NCBI GenBank assembly: GCA_024400665.1
Contig: JAKSML010000007.1
Span: 1 to 56,209, forward strand
Origin: Bacteroidales bacterium
GTDB taxonomy: Bacteria > Bacteroidota > Bacteroidia > Bacteroidales > P3
Reading direction: 5' to 3'
Length of the DNA: 56,209 bases
A program made the translations under genes and the position numbers. Shown here piece after piece: positions 9,119 through 17,878 of this stretch; positions within the stretch are counted from its first letter, which is position 1, and each line of letters opens with the position of its first letter. Below the pieces are notes generated by a model that made no database searches, had not been told where the DNA came from, and saw nothing but the letters and a program-made list of their open reading frames with translations.

Positions 9119-10138
9119 CTACCATTCGAGCGACCAGCACACACTCTCCATCTGCATCAGCAAGTCGCGCTTAGTCCAAGGCTTATTGCGGGGACAATAG
9201 ACATAACCCATCAGCGTGACAACCTTCTTCTTGTCGGGCGAGAGGATGGTGTAGGCCACGAAGGGGCCTCCCATGTGGTCGCCAAACGAACGCCAGCAGC
9301 CGCGGGTCTCGACGGCATACTCGCTGCCATTGAAATCGACGTTACGGCTGAGGATCTCAGCCAAGTACTCGCCGCTCTGACTGCGCCGGCGCTCTATGCC
9401 CGTATAGCTGTCGGGAGCGCTGGCAGGCACATGGCGTTTCATGATAGTGTCGATATGGTCGAGAATCCTCATCTCCTCAAACACATTCTGGTTCTCGTAG
9501 GGCATCACATCTATCAAAAGGCCGATGCCGAAGTCCTTAGCCTCCTTGCGCACCCATGCGAAGTCGTCGGCCTCCTTGGCCCAGGCAAACTCATTCGAGA
9601 ACATCAGGCCGAAACCGAACTTATCCTTCACCTGCTTGTTCAGCGCAGGGCCCTCCATGCCTTTGAAAGCCTTGATCACGCGGCGGTGCTCGGCCTTATA
9701 CATCTCGTCGAGCATCATCTCGCTATGCTGACGGAGCATCTGGCAGAGCGACTCGCGGTTCTTGGCCGCAAAGTCAAAAATCACCTGGGGTGCGGCATAC
9801 TCGTCGATATGCTTATACACCTTGTCGGGATTGTCGCTGCGCACATCCAAAAGCACCACATTGCGATGCACCTTGAACATCTCCGTGTTCTGGTACGACG
9901 ACATCGGGATATTCACAATATCGAAGCGGCTCTCGGGAACAGGCAGACAAGGCTGCACACTCCCGAAGATAGAGTCTATCAAAGCCTTTGCCTCGCCTCT
10001 ATAGACCTCCTGGTCGGCCACCACGAGCATCTCCAACGTCTTGCCCGAGGAACCCTTCTTCTGAATCTCGCCAGCCGGCTTGTTATTGCATGATGCGCAC
10101 ACCAGTGCCACCATAAGGAAAAGGAATACTTTTTTCAT
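9119..10138 (-). CDS. DUF4837 family lipoprotein
   Basis: A 339-residue lipoprotein. The lipobox LVCASC puts the modified Cys at 17, followed by NN, then a soluble domain starting near LEMLVVADQEVYRGEA. This matches the DUF4837 family of Bacteroidota, whose function is unknown. The gene stands alone: a terminator and a C-rich spacer separate it from the fimbrillin-like gene upstream, and a 227-bp AT-rich spacer follows it. That downstream spacer (8892-9118) shows no gene and only weak dyads around the TTCATGAAT sequence. Confidence 0.8.
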   Translation of the reverse strand: MKKVFLFLMVALVCASCNNKPAGEIQKKGSSGKTLEMLVVADQEVYRGEAKALIDSIFGSVQPCLPVPESRFDIVNIPMSSYQNTEMFKVHRNVVLLDVRSDNPDKVYKHIDEYAAPQVIFDFAAKNRESLCQMLRQHSEMMLDEMYKAEHRRVIKAFKGMEGPALNKQVKDKFGFGLMFSNEFAWAKEADDFAWVRKEAKDFGIGLLIDVMPYENQNVFEEMRILDHIDTIMKRHVPASAPDSYTGIERRRSQSGEYLAEILSRNVDFNGSEYAVETRGCWRSFGDHMGGPFVAYTILSPDKKKVVTLMGYVYCPRNKPWTKRDLLMQMESVCWSLEW

Positions 10139-10374
10139 GACAGTATGAATTAGTTATCGTAGATAACGCACACTCAAAAAAAATATTGTCCGCCCCCTAA
10201 TATATTTTTCCTCAAGCCCCGCAAAACACATCCCACCCCCTCCCAACCGCCGGCCCCCGCCCAATTCTTAATTCTTAATTCCTCCTAGTCCCCCATAGCC
10301 CCTCCTAGTTTCTCTCCCCCCTAACCCACCTTAGTCCTCCCTAGTCCATCCTAGTCCCCCCTAGCCCTCCTACC
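10139..10374. repeat. spacer with dispersed repeat A and C-rich degenerate repeats
   Basis: There is no gene here. Bases 10176 to about 10246 match 12550-12620 (repeat B): an A-run, ATATTGTCC, a variable stretch, ATATATTTTTCC, then AGCCCCGCAAAACAC. After this comes a long C/T-rich tract with many imperfect copies of CCTAGTCCCC, so the leftward strand is strongly G-rich. No function is evident. Confidence 0.7.
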
Positions 10375-10404
10375 AAAAAAAGGCCCAGGCATAAAGCCCG
10401 AGCC
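10375..10404 (-). terminator. intrinsic terminator after fimbrillin-like gene
   Basis: In the leftward direction the sequence is GGCTCGGGC, loop TTTAT, GCCTGGGCC, then seven T. All nine stem positions pair, two of them G-T. A second hairpin (CGGGCA/TGCCCG, 10425-10450) lies just before it, behind the stop of the fimbrillin-like gene. Confidence 0.85.
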
Positions 10405-10458
10405 ATACATAAGTCTCCTATAATCGGGCACTCCCCTTCGGGATTGCCCGGCAATAAT

Positions 10459-11988
10459 TTAATTGCCTTGATAATCCTGAACAAGCCGGACAGGCTTACT
10501 GTAGATTCGATTATGGTCGGTACAACTCACGCGGTTGGCGTAGAAACTCACGCAGTACGCGGTCTGGCTGCCGTACGGAGTGGATGTCCAATAAAGGCCA
10601 ACACTTTCTGCATCAAACACACCCATCCAGCCGTAGCGGTAGCCCGCGGCAGGCAAGAAGACCGCACCAGCAGCCTCCATCTCCTCCCACTCAGCAGTAG
10701 TATATTGGTTATTCGTCCACGAGCCTATCGTACTGGTGAAATTCAGACCGGCAGGAAGCTCCCATGTGTCGGGCAGGAGGATTAAGCCATGTATTTCATT
10801 AGTACCAACGGTCACTGTGCCCACGCCTTTCTTGCTGGCATCCCTATTAAGCACATAATTCCACTCATCATTGCTGAGCGTGTACCAAGTATGGCCGTCG
10901 CCAATTTGTGTGCCCCAGTCAACAAAACTGCCAGGATAACCGTCTACAGATATTTCCGTGCTCATGCCAAAGGTCGTTGCAGCAGTACTCCAACCAAAAT
11001 GATCCCATGCAGTTGCACTATAGGTGCCAAAATAGTCATACTGATGCTCGGCAAACTGCCACTGACCATTGATGTTTTGCAGGTTGCCCTTCGCAAAATA
11101 GACCTGCTTGCCATTGCCATTGACGGTAAAGAGTCCATTAACAACATCTTCAGGAACAGGAGTGACAAACTCCAGTGCATCCCCCTCGCGGGTAAGCGTC
11201 ACACGCTCATTGCGGTTGATAGTGACAATGCTACCAGCATTAAGGCTCTTCACGCACTGGCTGCCATCCGTGGCAGTGATAGTGATGTCAAAGGTGCTGT
11301 ACTCACCAGCAGGCAGGTAGATGTTGAAGTCGGTCAGTTCGTCAATGCTCACACCATTGCCGCAGTCAAGCCTGACGGTTTCCCTGCCCTCATTGTTAGT
11401 GCTGGCAGCAAACTGGAACTCGCCTTCGTCATTGGTACTGACCTCAAAGACACCGTTCACCCCCTTGTCGGTGGTGATGCTAATGCTCCTGACCACAACG
11501 TCATCCTTCTGCAACTGCAAGCGGAACAGGCCGCACAAGTTCGTGAACTGGAAGGCGTGGCCCTGCGTCTCAGCATACATCGGGAACCCCTTGACGCTGT
11601 TCTCCACATACTCCTGCATAGCGGGTAGCAGAGGTACAAGCAGGGAAGCAGTGGTAATCAGCGAGGCAGGATAGTAAATCTGGTAAACATCGGCATTCAC
11701 CTCATCGCCCTGTCGGCAGGCAAAGGTGGCACATGTGTTGTCGTTGGTGACGGAGGTGGCCACATACTCGGCCATGCCAGCATATTGACCGTTGTTCATA
11801 CCAATCACCCTAATGCTCTCACCCTCGTCATCCCATTTCAGGTTCAGCCCGTCAAGGTGTGTCTTGCTGCCTCCGTTCTCGGTAGTAGCGGTGAAGGTAT
11901 CCTTGCTCAGACCCTCATCCTTCTGGCACGAAGTCATCATCATGCCCATCATAGCCATAGCGACCAGACCTAAAAGAACTTTCTTCAT
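10459..11988 (-). CDS. fimbrillin-like lipoprotein with C-terminal FISUMP-type domain
   Basis: A 509-residue surface lipoprotein. The lipobox MMTSC places the Cys at 21. Residues about 25-280 resemble fimbrillin-like (Mfa-type) domains, with the typical KTHLDG.NLKWDDEGESIRV opening. After a linker VPEDVVNGLF, residues about 290-509 look like the Fibrobacter-type (FISUMP-like) domain, with FAKGNLQ, W..FGW, LLPDTWELP and a closing YSKPVRLVQD. Such proteins are exported and anchored on the cell surface; the ligand is unknown. The start has a strong ribosome site, GGAGGTGAG, five bases ahead of ATG, rare in this phylum. It lies 17 bp behind a 48-codon peptide gene and under a long structured leader. 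Confidence 0.78.
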   Translation of the reverse strand: MKKVLLGLVAMAMMGMMMTSCQKDEGLSKDTFTATTENGGSKTHLDGLNLKWDDEGESIRVIGMNNGQYAGMAEYVATSVTNDNTCATFACRQGDEVNADVYQIYYPASLITTASLLVPLLPAMQEYVENSVKGFPMYAETQGHAFQFTNLCGLFRLQLQKDDVVVRSISITTDKGVNGVFEVSTNDEGEFQFAASTNNEGRETVRLDCGNGVSIDELTDFNIYLPAGEYSTFDITITATDGSQCVKSLNAGSIVTINRNERVTLTREGDALEFVTPVPEDVVNGLFTVNGNGKQVYFAKGNLQNINGQWQFAEHQYDYFGTYSATAWDHFGWSTAATTFGMSTEISVDGYPGSFVDWGTQIGDGHTWYTLSNDEWNYVLNRDASKKGVGTVTVGTNEIHGLILLPDTWELPAGLNFTSTIGSWTNNQYTTAEWEEMEAAGAVFLPAAGYRYGWMGVFDAESVGLYWTSTPYGSQTAYCVSFYANRVSCTDHNRIYSKPVRLVQDYQGN

Positions 11989-12005
11989 AGTCTCACCTCC
12001 TCACT

Positions 12006-12152
12006 TTAGTCAAACAAATTATTGGCGCTGCCGCCATCAGTGAGACCTTCGAGCATACCGCCGTCGCAGCCGCTGCACTGGAAGCCGCGCTCCACCTTGC
12101 AATCCATCGTCTCCACACTTGGGGAGACATACACATGTTTCTTGTTCTTCAT
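12006..12152 (-). CDS. 48-residue cysteine-containing peptide
   Basis: A short gene (ATG at 12152, TAA at 12006). It starts MKNKKHVYVSPSVETMDCKV, continues to a CSGCDGG motif (Cys at 26 and 29) and ends in a Gly/Asn-rich tail. There is no signal peptide. Small proteins opening MKKK.Y..P.VE are common ahead of fimbrillin and FISUMP-type genes in Bacteroidales, and their role is unknown. It is 17 bp from the next start and shares promoter and leader with it. Codon use and the conserved opening argue for a real gene. A precursor of a modified or secreted peptide is possible, but that is only inference. Confidence 0.65.
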   Translation of the reverse strand: MKNKKHVYVSPSVETMDCKVERGFQCSGCDGGMLEGLTDGGSANNLFD

Positions 12153-12267
12153 TGTGTTGAAATTTTTTGATTAATATTACGTTTATTAAAAAGGAAAATT
12201 GACAAATGACGGCAACCGCCCCACTCATTATTCATTACTCAAAAAAATACCTGCTCAAACAAGACAT

Positions 12268-12306
12268 AAAAAAAGAACCGCGAACTTTATGTTGCGACCG
12301 AGGTTC
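12268..12306 (-). terminator. leader terminator (attenuator)
   Basis: In the leftward direction: GAACCTCG (12306-12299), a 16-base loop, CGCGGTTC (12282-12275), then seven T (12274-12268). The stem has one mismatch. Its first arm is also part of the outer helix of the upstream hairpin, so the two structures exclude each other. Confidence 0.65.
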
Positions 12307-12401
12307 TGGACTACCTGCTAATACATACAAGAAAGCTCACGGTATAACCGCGAGCGTTTCCCTTTTCTTGTGTATTAGCGCGAAATTGTCCAGATTTCGG
12401 T
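12297..12401 (-). ncRNA. long structured leader RNA (possible attenuator or riboswitch-like element)
   Basis: About 105 bases fold into one long interrupted hairpin. The outer helix pairs 12401-12388 with 12311-12297 (ACCGAAATCTGGAC with GTCCAGAACCTCGGT). A middle helix pairs 12379-12363 with 12334-12317 (GCTAATACACAAGAAAA with TTTCTTGTATGTATTAGC). The apical helix is GCTCGCGGT with ACCGTGAGC, loop TAT. It lies between a consensus promoter (12513-12544) and an overlapping terminator, followed 115 bp on by the 48-codon peptide. I do not recognise it as a named RNA family. It could be a cis-acting switch or an independent small RNA of about 240 nt. Confidence 0.6.
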
Positions 12402-12512
12402 ACGCATGAAGAAAAGCAAAAACGCTTTAAATATGTCTTTTTCTAATTATCTAATGTGTTATCTGTTTCTTTTAGTGTTAGTTATTAATAGTTATACAAT
12501 CCGTTAGCAAAT

Positions 12513-12544
12513 GCAAAGATAACAAAAAAATCCCACATACCAAA
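12513..12544 (-). promoter_or_regulatory. Bacteroidota promoter for leader RNA and peptide gene
   Basis: A leftward -7 box TATCTTTGC (12521-12513) stands 19 bases from TTTG (12544-12541), a perfect match to the phylum consensus. Transcription should start near 12505, giving a leader of about 350 nt before the peptide ATG. Confidence 0.75.
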
Positions 12545-12549
12545 CATTT

Positions 12550-12715
12550 AAAAAAAAATATTGTCCCCACACGATATATTTTTCCCAAAGCCCCGCAAAA
12601 CACCTCCCATCCCCCGGTTAGCCCCATCCGCCCAATTAGTCCAATTAGCCCAATCCCATTACCTCCCATTCTCTCCTATTCTCTCCCATTCCACCTCCCA
12701 CCTGGCGGCCCCGCC
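12550..12715. repeat. dispersed repeat B and C-rich tract
   Basis: Bases 12550-12620 match repeat A at about 10176-10246, including the A-run with ATATTGTCC and the shared AGCCCCGCAAAACAC. As with repeat A, a C-rich degenerate tract follows (CCCATT and CCAATTAG units). This copy lies immediately upstream of the leader promoter. Confidence 0.65.
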
Positions 12716-12717
12716 TG

Positions 12718-12743
12718 TAGAGACGTAGCGCGCTACGTCTCTA
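12718..12743. repeat. 26-bp perfect palindrome
   Basis: TAGAGACGTAGCG is followed directly by its exact reverse complement. The TAGAGACGTAGC..GCTACGTCTCTA type of palindrome is familiar as an extragenic repeat in several phyla. No gene overlaps it. Confidence 0.8.
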
Positions 12744-12829
12744 TCCATTATTCATTACTCATTATTCAACCATTTGTTAAAAAATTCCCACCCCATCAGT
12801 CCAAATTTTAACAAATCATGCTAAGGGAG

Positions 12830-12873
12830 TGGTAGGCGACTGGTAGGCGACTGATAGGCGACAGGTAGGGGAC
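12830..12873. repeat. four tandem 11-bp repeats
   Basis: Four consecutive 11-mers: TGGTAGGCGAC twice, then TGATAGGCGAC and AGGTAGGGGAC. They lie in the spacer between the leader RNA promoter and the dehydratase gene stop. No function is evident. Confidence 0.75.
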
Positions 12874-12967
12874 TGAAAAAACACCAAATGTTAATTCAAA
12901 TGTTAAAAAATCCGTCCCTCTCATTTCTTTCATACATACACCGCCCACAGAAAAAGCTCCACAAAGC

Positions 12968-13963
12968 CTACTCTCTAACTTGCGCGAGATACCAGGCATA
13001 GAAGTCGCGGATAGCTTGCGAGATTTCTATCTCGGGCATCGCAAGTTCGGAGGCTGCCGTCCCATGACTGTAGTATTCCCGCACCATAAGCTGGCGCACA
13101 TTGCGGGTGCTGAGCTGCGTGCGCAGGCCGCAGCCCCGCACAAGGTCGCCAAGGCGGCCAGCCACCTCAAGCACCCAGTTGGGGAGGGTGAGGAGCATCT
13201 GCCGATAGCCGCACACGCGTGCCTGAAGGCGGTAGAACTCCTTGAGCGTCATATTCTGCCCCGTGAGGAGGTATCTCTGACCGCTCTCCCCCCGTGTCAA
13301 AGCATGAGTAATAGCCGCTGCCGCTGCCTCCACATGGATGAAGCTCTTGCCCCCTTTGGGCGCCGCCATGAGGGGCTTGCGATAGCCAGTGAGCAGCAGC
13401 ACGCCCGAACTGGGCTTGGTGTCGTAGGCTCCCACCATGAAGCCCGGGCAGACAGTGATGACATGCCAGTCAGGATGCTGGAGGGCGGCCTGGCGCAGAA
13501 GTGCCTCGCCCTCCTGCTTGCTGAGGGCGTAGTAGGAACGGCTGAAAGGAGCCTGCATGGGTGCCTGCTCATCGGCCAGCGCCTCAGGGAGGCCGTAGCC
13601 TATCGTGTTGGCCGTGCTGGTATGCACAAGGATGCGAATACCGCAGCGTTCCATCATTGTCACGAGCATACCGCAGAGGTCGCGATTGATGGGGAGGTAG
13701 TCCTCATAATGCAGCAGCGACATATCGGTCACGCCAGCGCAGTTGACGATGGCGTCGCAGCCCTCGGCGGCCCGCCGCAGCGCAGCCTCATCCAAGATAG
13801 AGCCTTTGAAGAGGGTGAGATGGGTGTCGCTATGGGGAAAATCTGCTGCGTGAAGGGCAGAGACAGACCGCAGCAAGGCATGTACTACATGGCCTTGCTG
13901 CAGCAACTGTTTCAAAACATTATGTCCGAGCAGTCCGTTGCTGCCCAGAAGAAGGATAGTCAT
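12968..13963 (-). CDS. NAD-dependent epimerase/dehydratase (extended SDR)
   Basis: A 331-residue extended short-chain dehydrogenase. The Rossmann motif GSNGLLG is at 7-13, NCAGVTD at 74-80, and the catalytic YxxxK reads YALSK (Tyr145, Lys149). It resembles NAD(P)-dependent sugar-nucleotide epimerases, dihydroflavonol-reductase-like and 3-beta-HSD-like enzymes; the substrate cannot be told. The start is 5 bp behind the metG stop, so it probably rides on the metG message. The gap of about 800 bp that follows holds the repeats and leader RNA listed separately. Confidence 0.85.
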   Translation of the reverse strand: MTILLLGSNGLLGHNVLKQLLQQGHVVHALLRSVSALHAADFPHSDTHLTLFKGSILDEAALRRAAEGCDAIVNCAGVTDMSLLHYEDYLPINRDLCGMLVTMMERCGIRILVHTSTANTIGYGLPEALADEQAPMQAPFSRSYYALSKQEGEALLRQAALQHPDWHVITVCPGFMVGAYDTKPSSGVLLLTGYRKPLMAAPKGGKSFIHVEAAAAAITHALTRGESGQRYLLTGQNMTLKEFYRLQARVCGYRQMLLTLPNWVLEVAGRLGDLVRGCGLRTQLSTRNVRQLMVREYYSHGTAASELAMPEIEISQAIRDFYAWYLAQVRE

Positions 13964-13968
13964 AGTTA

Positions 13969-16029
13969 TCAGCCAACGTTGCAGCCTGGGGTGACGAGCT
14001 GGCTAGGAGTGACGAGCACGAGGCGGCCGTCCTTGTCCTCAGCACTGAGAATCATGCCCTGGCTCTCGACGCCTTTGAGCTTGCGGGGTGCGAAGTTGGC
14101 GATGAAGCAGACCTGCATGCCCACCAGCTTTTCGGGCTCGGGGTAGAACTTGGCAATGCCGCTCACGATGGTGCGTGTGCCCATACCATCCTCAATCTTG
14201 AACTGCAAGAGTTTGTCGGCCTTGGGCACCTTGGTGCATTCCAGCACAGTGCCTACGCGAATATCGACCTTGCCGAAGTCATCGAAGGCCACCGTGGGCT
14301 TAACAGCTGCGGGAGCCCAGGCATTGAGGGCGTTCTGACGCTTGGTTTCCAGAAGCTTGTTGACCTGGGCCTCGATGGTTGCGTCGTCGATCTGCTCAAA
14401 GAGCAGCTCGGGCTTGGCAATGGCATGACCGGCTTCGAGAAGGTCGGCAACACCGGCTTCGCGCCAGCCCTTGATGTCGAGGTTGAGCATCTTGCGCATC
14501 TTCTCGGCTGTGAAGGGGAGGAAAGGCTCGCAGAGGATGGCCAAGTTGGCGCAGATCTGCAAGGAGAGGTTGAGCACCGTGGCCGTGCGGGCGGGGTCGG
14601 TCTTGATGAGCTTCCATGGCTCGGTGTCGGTGAGGTATTTGTTGCCCAGACGGGCGAGGTTCATCATCTCAGCGAGGGCCTCGCGGAAACGGTAGGTCTC
14701 GATGGCACGGCCAATCTTCTCGGGGAAGGCGGCCATCTCTTTGATGGCTTCTTCCTCGACAGGGCTCCAAGCACCTGCGGCGGGCACCTTGCCTTCGAAG
14801 AACTTATGGGTAAGCACGAGGGTGCGGTTGACGAAGTTGCCGAGGATGGCGACGAGCTCGGAGTTGTTCTTCAGCTGGAAGTCTTTCCAAGTGAAGTCGT
14901 TATCCTTGGTCTCGGGAGCATTGCTGCAAAGGGTGTAGCGGAGCACATCCTGTTTGCCAGGCATCTCCTTGAGGTATTCGTGCAGCCAGACGGCCCAGTT
15001 GCGCGAGGTGCTGATCTTGTCGCCTTCGAGGTTGAGGAACTCGTTGGCAGGGACATTCTGCGGAAGGATGTAGCTGCCTTCGGCCTTGAGCATGGCAGGG
15101 AAGATGATGCAGTGGAAGACGATATTGTCCTTGCCGATGAAGTGGACCAGCTTGGTGTCGCCGTCCTTCCACCATTTCTCCCAGTCGCCGCCTTTGAGCT
15201 GCTTGGTGAAGCTGATGTATCCGATAGGAGCATCGAACCAGACATAAAGCACTTTGCCATCTACGCCTTCGATGGGAACCTTGACACCCCATTCGAGGTC
15301 GCGGGTGACGGCACGGGGCTGAAGGCCGGCATCAATCCACGATTTGCACTGGCCATAGACGTTTGTCTTCCAGTCGCCTTTGTGCTGCTCAAGGATCCAC
15401 TCACGCAGCCAGGGCTCGTCCTGGTCGAGGGGGAGGTACCAATGCTTGGTTTCCTTCATCACGGGAGGATTGCCGCTGAGGGCCGACTTGGGGTTGATGA
15501 GGTCCGTGGCATTGAGCGAGGTGCCGCAAGCCTCACACTGGTCACCGTAGGCATGTTCGTTGCCGCAATGAGGACAGGTGCCTGTGATATAGCGGTCAGC
15601 GAGAAACTGGTGGGCTTCCTCATCGTAGTACTGCATGGAGGTCTTCTCAACAAACTTGCCCTCTTCGTAGAGCTTCTTGAAGTAGGCGGCAGCCGTCTCG
15701 TGATGCTCGGGGCTGGAGGTGCGGCTGTAGATGTCGAAAGAGATGCCGAGTTCTTTGAAGGAGTCTTTGATGATGTTGTGATAGCGGTCAACGATGTCCT
15801 GAGGGGTGACGCCTTCTCTGCGAGCCTTGATGGTGATGGGCACGCCGTGCTCGTCGCTACCGCCTAAGAAAAGCACCTCTTCGCCAGCACTGCGCAGATA
15901 ACGTGCATAGACGTCGGCAGGGACATACACGCCGGCGAGATGTCCGATATGGACGGGGCCGTTGGCATAGGGCAAGGCGGAAGTGATAGTGTAGCGTTTG
16001 AACTTTTTATCTTTATCGCTGTAGATCAT
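13969..16029 (-). CDS. metG: methionyl-tRNA synthetase
   Basis: A 686-residue class I synthetase charging tRNA-Met. The HIGH motif is HIGH itself (27-30, in PVHIGHLAG). The zinc knuckle has CPHCG...CEACG near 150-166, and the KMSKS loop reads KISTS in [11 protein letters not shown]. The C-terminal 110 residues form the EMAP-II/Trbp111-like tRNA-binding domain ([10 protein letters not shown]...[10 protein letters not shown]). Length and architecture are those of the long bacterial enzyme. Confidence 0.97.
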   Translation of the reverse strand: MIYSDKDKKFKRYTITSALPYANGPVHIGHLAGVYVPADVYARYLRSAGEEVLFLGGSDEHGVPITIKARREGVTPQDIVDRYHNIIKDSFKELGISFDIYSRTSSPEHHETAAAYFKKLYEEGKFVEKTSMQYYDEEAHQFLADRYITGTCPHCGNEHAYGDQCEACGTSLNATDLINPKSALSGNPPVMKETKHWYLPLDQDEPWLREWILEQHKGDWKTNVYGQCKSWIDAGLQPRAVTRDLEWGVKVPIEGVDGKVLYVWFDAPIGYISFTKQLKGGDWEKWWKDGDTKLVHFIGKDNIVFHCIIFPAMLKAEGSYILPQNVPANEFLNLEGDKISTSRNWAVWLHEYLKEMPGKQDVLRYTLCSNAPETKDNDFTWKDFQLKNNSELVAILGNFVNRTLVLTHKFFEGKVPAAGAWSPVEEEAIKEMAAFPEKIGRAIETYRFREALAEMMNLARLGNKYLTDTEPWKLIKTDPARTATVLNLSLQICANLAILCEPFLPFTAEKMRKMLNLDIKGWREAGVADLLEAGHAIAKPELLFEQIDDATIEAQVNKLLETKRQNALNAWAPAAVKPTVAFDDFGKVDIRVGTVLECTKVPKADKLLQFKIEDGMGTRTIVSGIAKFYPEPEKLVGMQVCFIANFAPRKLKGVESQGMILSAEDKDGRLVLVTPSQLVTPGCNVG

Positions 16030-16046
16030 TGCTTGATAGTATTAGA

Positions 16047-16095
16047 AAATGGGCAAAGATTGGAAGGCCTTTCTTCCTCCCAATCTTTCCCATTT
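16047..16095 (-). terminator. intrinsic terminator between lipoprotein gene and metG
   Basis: A 16-bp stem with a single bulged base (AAATGGG-c-AAAGATTGG at 16047-16063 against 16080-16095) closes a loop that can itself pair. In the leftward direction TTTTCTAAT follows. It ends the upstream lipoprotein transcript just before metG. Confidence 0.8.
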
Positions 16096-16109
16096 ATGCG
16101 TTACAAGAT

Positions 16110-17183
16110 TCAGTCTTTGTAGGAATAGGTGATGGTGGCTTCAGCAGCTTCCTTCTGGGTGGGATACTTCTTGTCGTTGTAGAGGTAGCTGTACTCGTTG
16201 TACTCGTTGGCGATAGGCTCGTTGATGAGGTCCATAGCCTGACCGCCAAAGTCCATCGAGATGGCCACGGAACCATTGTTGGTGGTGGTGAGGACGTTGT
16301 TGAGCGACAGCATACCAGAGAGGTTCGGATTGGTGAAATCCATAGACATCAGGCCGCCCCAGTTGCAGAAATAGGGGTTGTAGTATTCGTCGTAGGTGGC
16401 AGTGATAGTATCGTTGAGCGCGAGCGTGAGAGGCAGACCGCCCATCATGTCAATCAAGGGGAGCATGGCCTGAAGCTCTTCGGGAATGGCATCGCCGAGC
16501 AAAGAGAGGTCGGCGGAAGAGAGTCTGACGTTGATGGCTGCCGTGACATACTGGTTGACAACATTCTCGCCAACCCAGTCGCAGCTGAGCTCGATGACCT
16601 GACTGTCGATGGTGAGTTTTCTCACATCTTTAGCAGCCACCTGGGCCATCTTGACCATAGCCTTGGTGACAGCCTCGCCACAGACGTTGTTGAGGAAAGC
16701 GCCCTTGCCCGTGAGGTCGCCCACAAGGGAGAGGAGGAAATCCTGGTCAACGGTCATAGTAGCGCCGCTGATCTTGTTCAGCTCATTGTGGTGCATCTCC
16801 ATATCGATGGCTTTCTGTGCGGCGGCATAGACCTCGCATTTGGTCAGCTGGTTGCCAGCATAGAAATAGCGGACTTCCATATCCATGCCTTCGAGGTTGG
16901 TATTGATCTTGGAAATCATGCCGTTCTCGTAGGTGTAGTTGACGGTGGAGCCATCGGTGTAACTGATGCTGGCAAGGTCGTTGCCGTTCCAGGTATATTC
17001 TTCTGTGACGACGCCGTCCTCGGCAACAGTGCTCAGATGCATGACGGGATGATAGACACCCTCGGCATATTCGGGCACGGGATCTTCCTCAACGATGGGG
17101 TCGATATCCTCGGGGTTCTTCTTACATGACACAGCACCAGCCATCAGGGCCAATGCGCAAATTGCTACAACAAATTTTTTCAT
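16110..17183 (-). CDS. putative lipoprotein, DUF4595-like
   Basis: A 357-residue protein with a lipobox (GAVSC, Cys at 20) and an acidic linker, then a domain that begins with repeated beta-strand turns (EEYTWNGNDLASISYTDGSTVNYTYENG), like the YD-type strands of DUF4595-type Bacteroidota lipoproteins. The rest is unrecognised. Location is inferred as membrane-anchored and facing the periplasm or surface. It is monocistronic, with a strong terminator behind it. Confidence 0.6.
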   Translation of the reverse strand: MKKFVVAICALALMAGAVSCKKNPEDIDPIVEEDPVPEYAEGVYHPVMHLSTVAEDGVVTEEYTWNGNDLASISYTDGSTVNYTYENGMISKINTNLEGMDMEVRYFYAGNQLTKCEVYAAAQKAIDMEMHHNELNKISGATMTVDQDFLLSLVGDLTGKGAFLNNVCGEAVTKAMVKMAQVAAKDVRKLTIDSQVIELSCDWVGENVVNQYVTAAINVRLSSADLSLLGDAIPEELQAMLPLIDMMGGLPLTLALNDTITATYDEYYNPYFCNWGGLMSMDFTNPNLSGMLSLNNVLTTTNNGSVAISMDFGGQAMDLINEPIANEYNEYSYLYNDKKYPTQKEAAEATITYSYKD

Positions 17184-17249
17184 AACACGATAAATATAAG
17201 GGTTAATAATGATTGCTGCTACAACAGCATATATTTAATTGTCTAATTC

Positions 17250-17801
17250 TCAGATGGCCTTTTTGGCTGTGCTGGTACGCTTAGGAGCAGCCTTGGCCTG
17301 CGTGGTGGCCTTGGGAGCGGCAGCCTGCTTGGGGGCAGCAGCTTTCTTGGGGGCGGCAGCCTTCACAGGAGCCTCGGCCTTCTCGGCGGGAGCCTCTTTC
17401 TCGCCTTCCTCGCTGGGAGTCAGCTTGCCAGCGTTGAGGAGGATGTTGTACCAAGCAAAGAGCTTCTTGGCATCAGAGGCATGGACGCGCTCGGTGTCGT
17501 AGTCGGGCAGCACTTTGTCCAGCAGGTCGAAGAGGGTGGCGTTGTCGGCTTTCTTGGGGTCGAATTCGGTAGGCTTGGCACCAAGGAGGTTATAGATGTT
17601 CTCGAAAATCTCTTCCAGAGGCTTCTCGTCACTGACGGTGAACATTCTGATTTCGCTCAGCTGGCTGATGCTGTTGGTGGCGAAAACGGGGAATTTCATC
17701 CCGGTGACGAGGTTTTTGACGATAGCACCCGTCTTGGTGCGTGAAACCAATTCATTCAAATCCGGCTTGCCGGAGATTGCTAAGATGTTTGAAAGATCCA
17801 T
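17250..17801 (-). CDS. DUF5606 family protein
   Basis: A 183-residue cytoplasmic protein. Residues 1-130 match the DUF5606 pattern of Bacteroidota, opening LSNILAISGKPDLNELVSRT, then FPVFATNSISQLSEIRMF. The tail (about 130-183) is a low-complexity Ala/Lys/Pro-rich stretch with repeated AAPK units, resembling histone-like or nucleic-acid-binding tails. Function is unknown. The neighbouring pyr operon ends about 80 bp upstream of its start. Confidence 0.8.
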   Translation of the reverse strand: MDLSNILAISGKPDLNELVSRTKTGAIVKNLVTGMKFPVFATNSISQLSEIRMFTVSDEKPLEEIFENIYNLLGAKPTEFDPKKADNATLFDLLDKVLPDYDTERVHASDAKKLFAWYNILLNAGKLTPSEEGEKEAPAEKAEAPVKAAAPKKAAAPKQAAAPKATTQAKAAPKRTSTAKKAI

Positions 17802-17878
17802 TGTTTAGTTTATGTTTCGTAATTAATAATCGAATTAAAAAAATATCCCTAATAACGCGAAAACGGATGATTTATTTT

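Noticed and set aside
12830..12873. CRISPR array
   Set aside because: The units are 11 bp, directly adjacent without spacers, so this is a simple tandem repeat. I saw no CRISPR array or cas gene in the window.
12980..14146. A 388-codon open frame antisense to the dehydratase and metG end
   Set aside because: Spans two real genes on the other strand and has no recognisable motif.
14425..15867. A 480-codon open frame antisense to metG
   Set aside because: metG is unambiguous on the other strand; the frame is open only because of metG codon bias.
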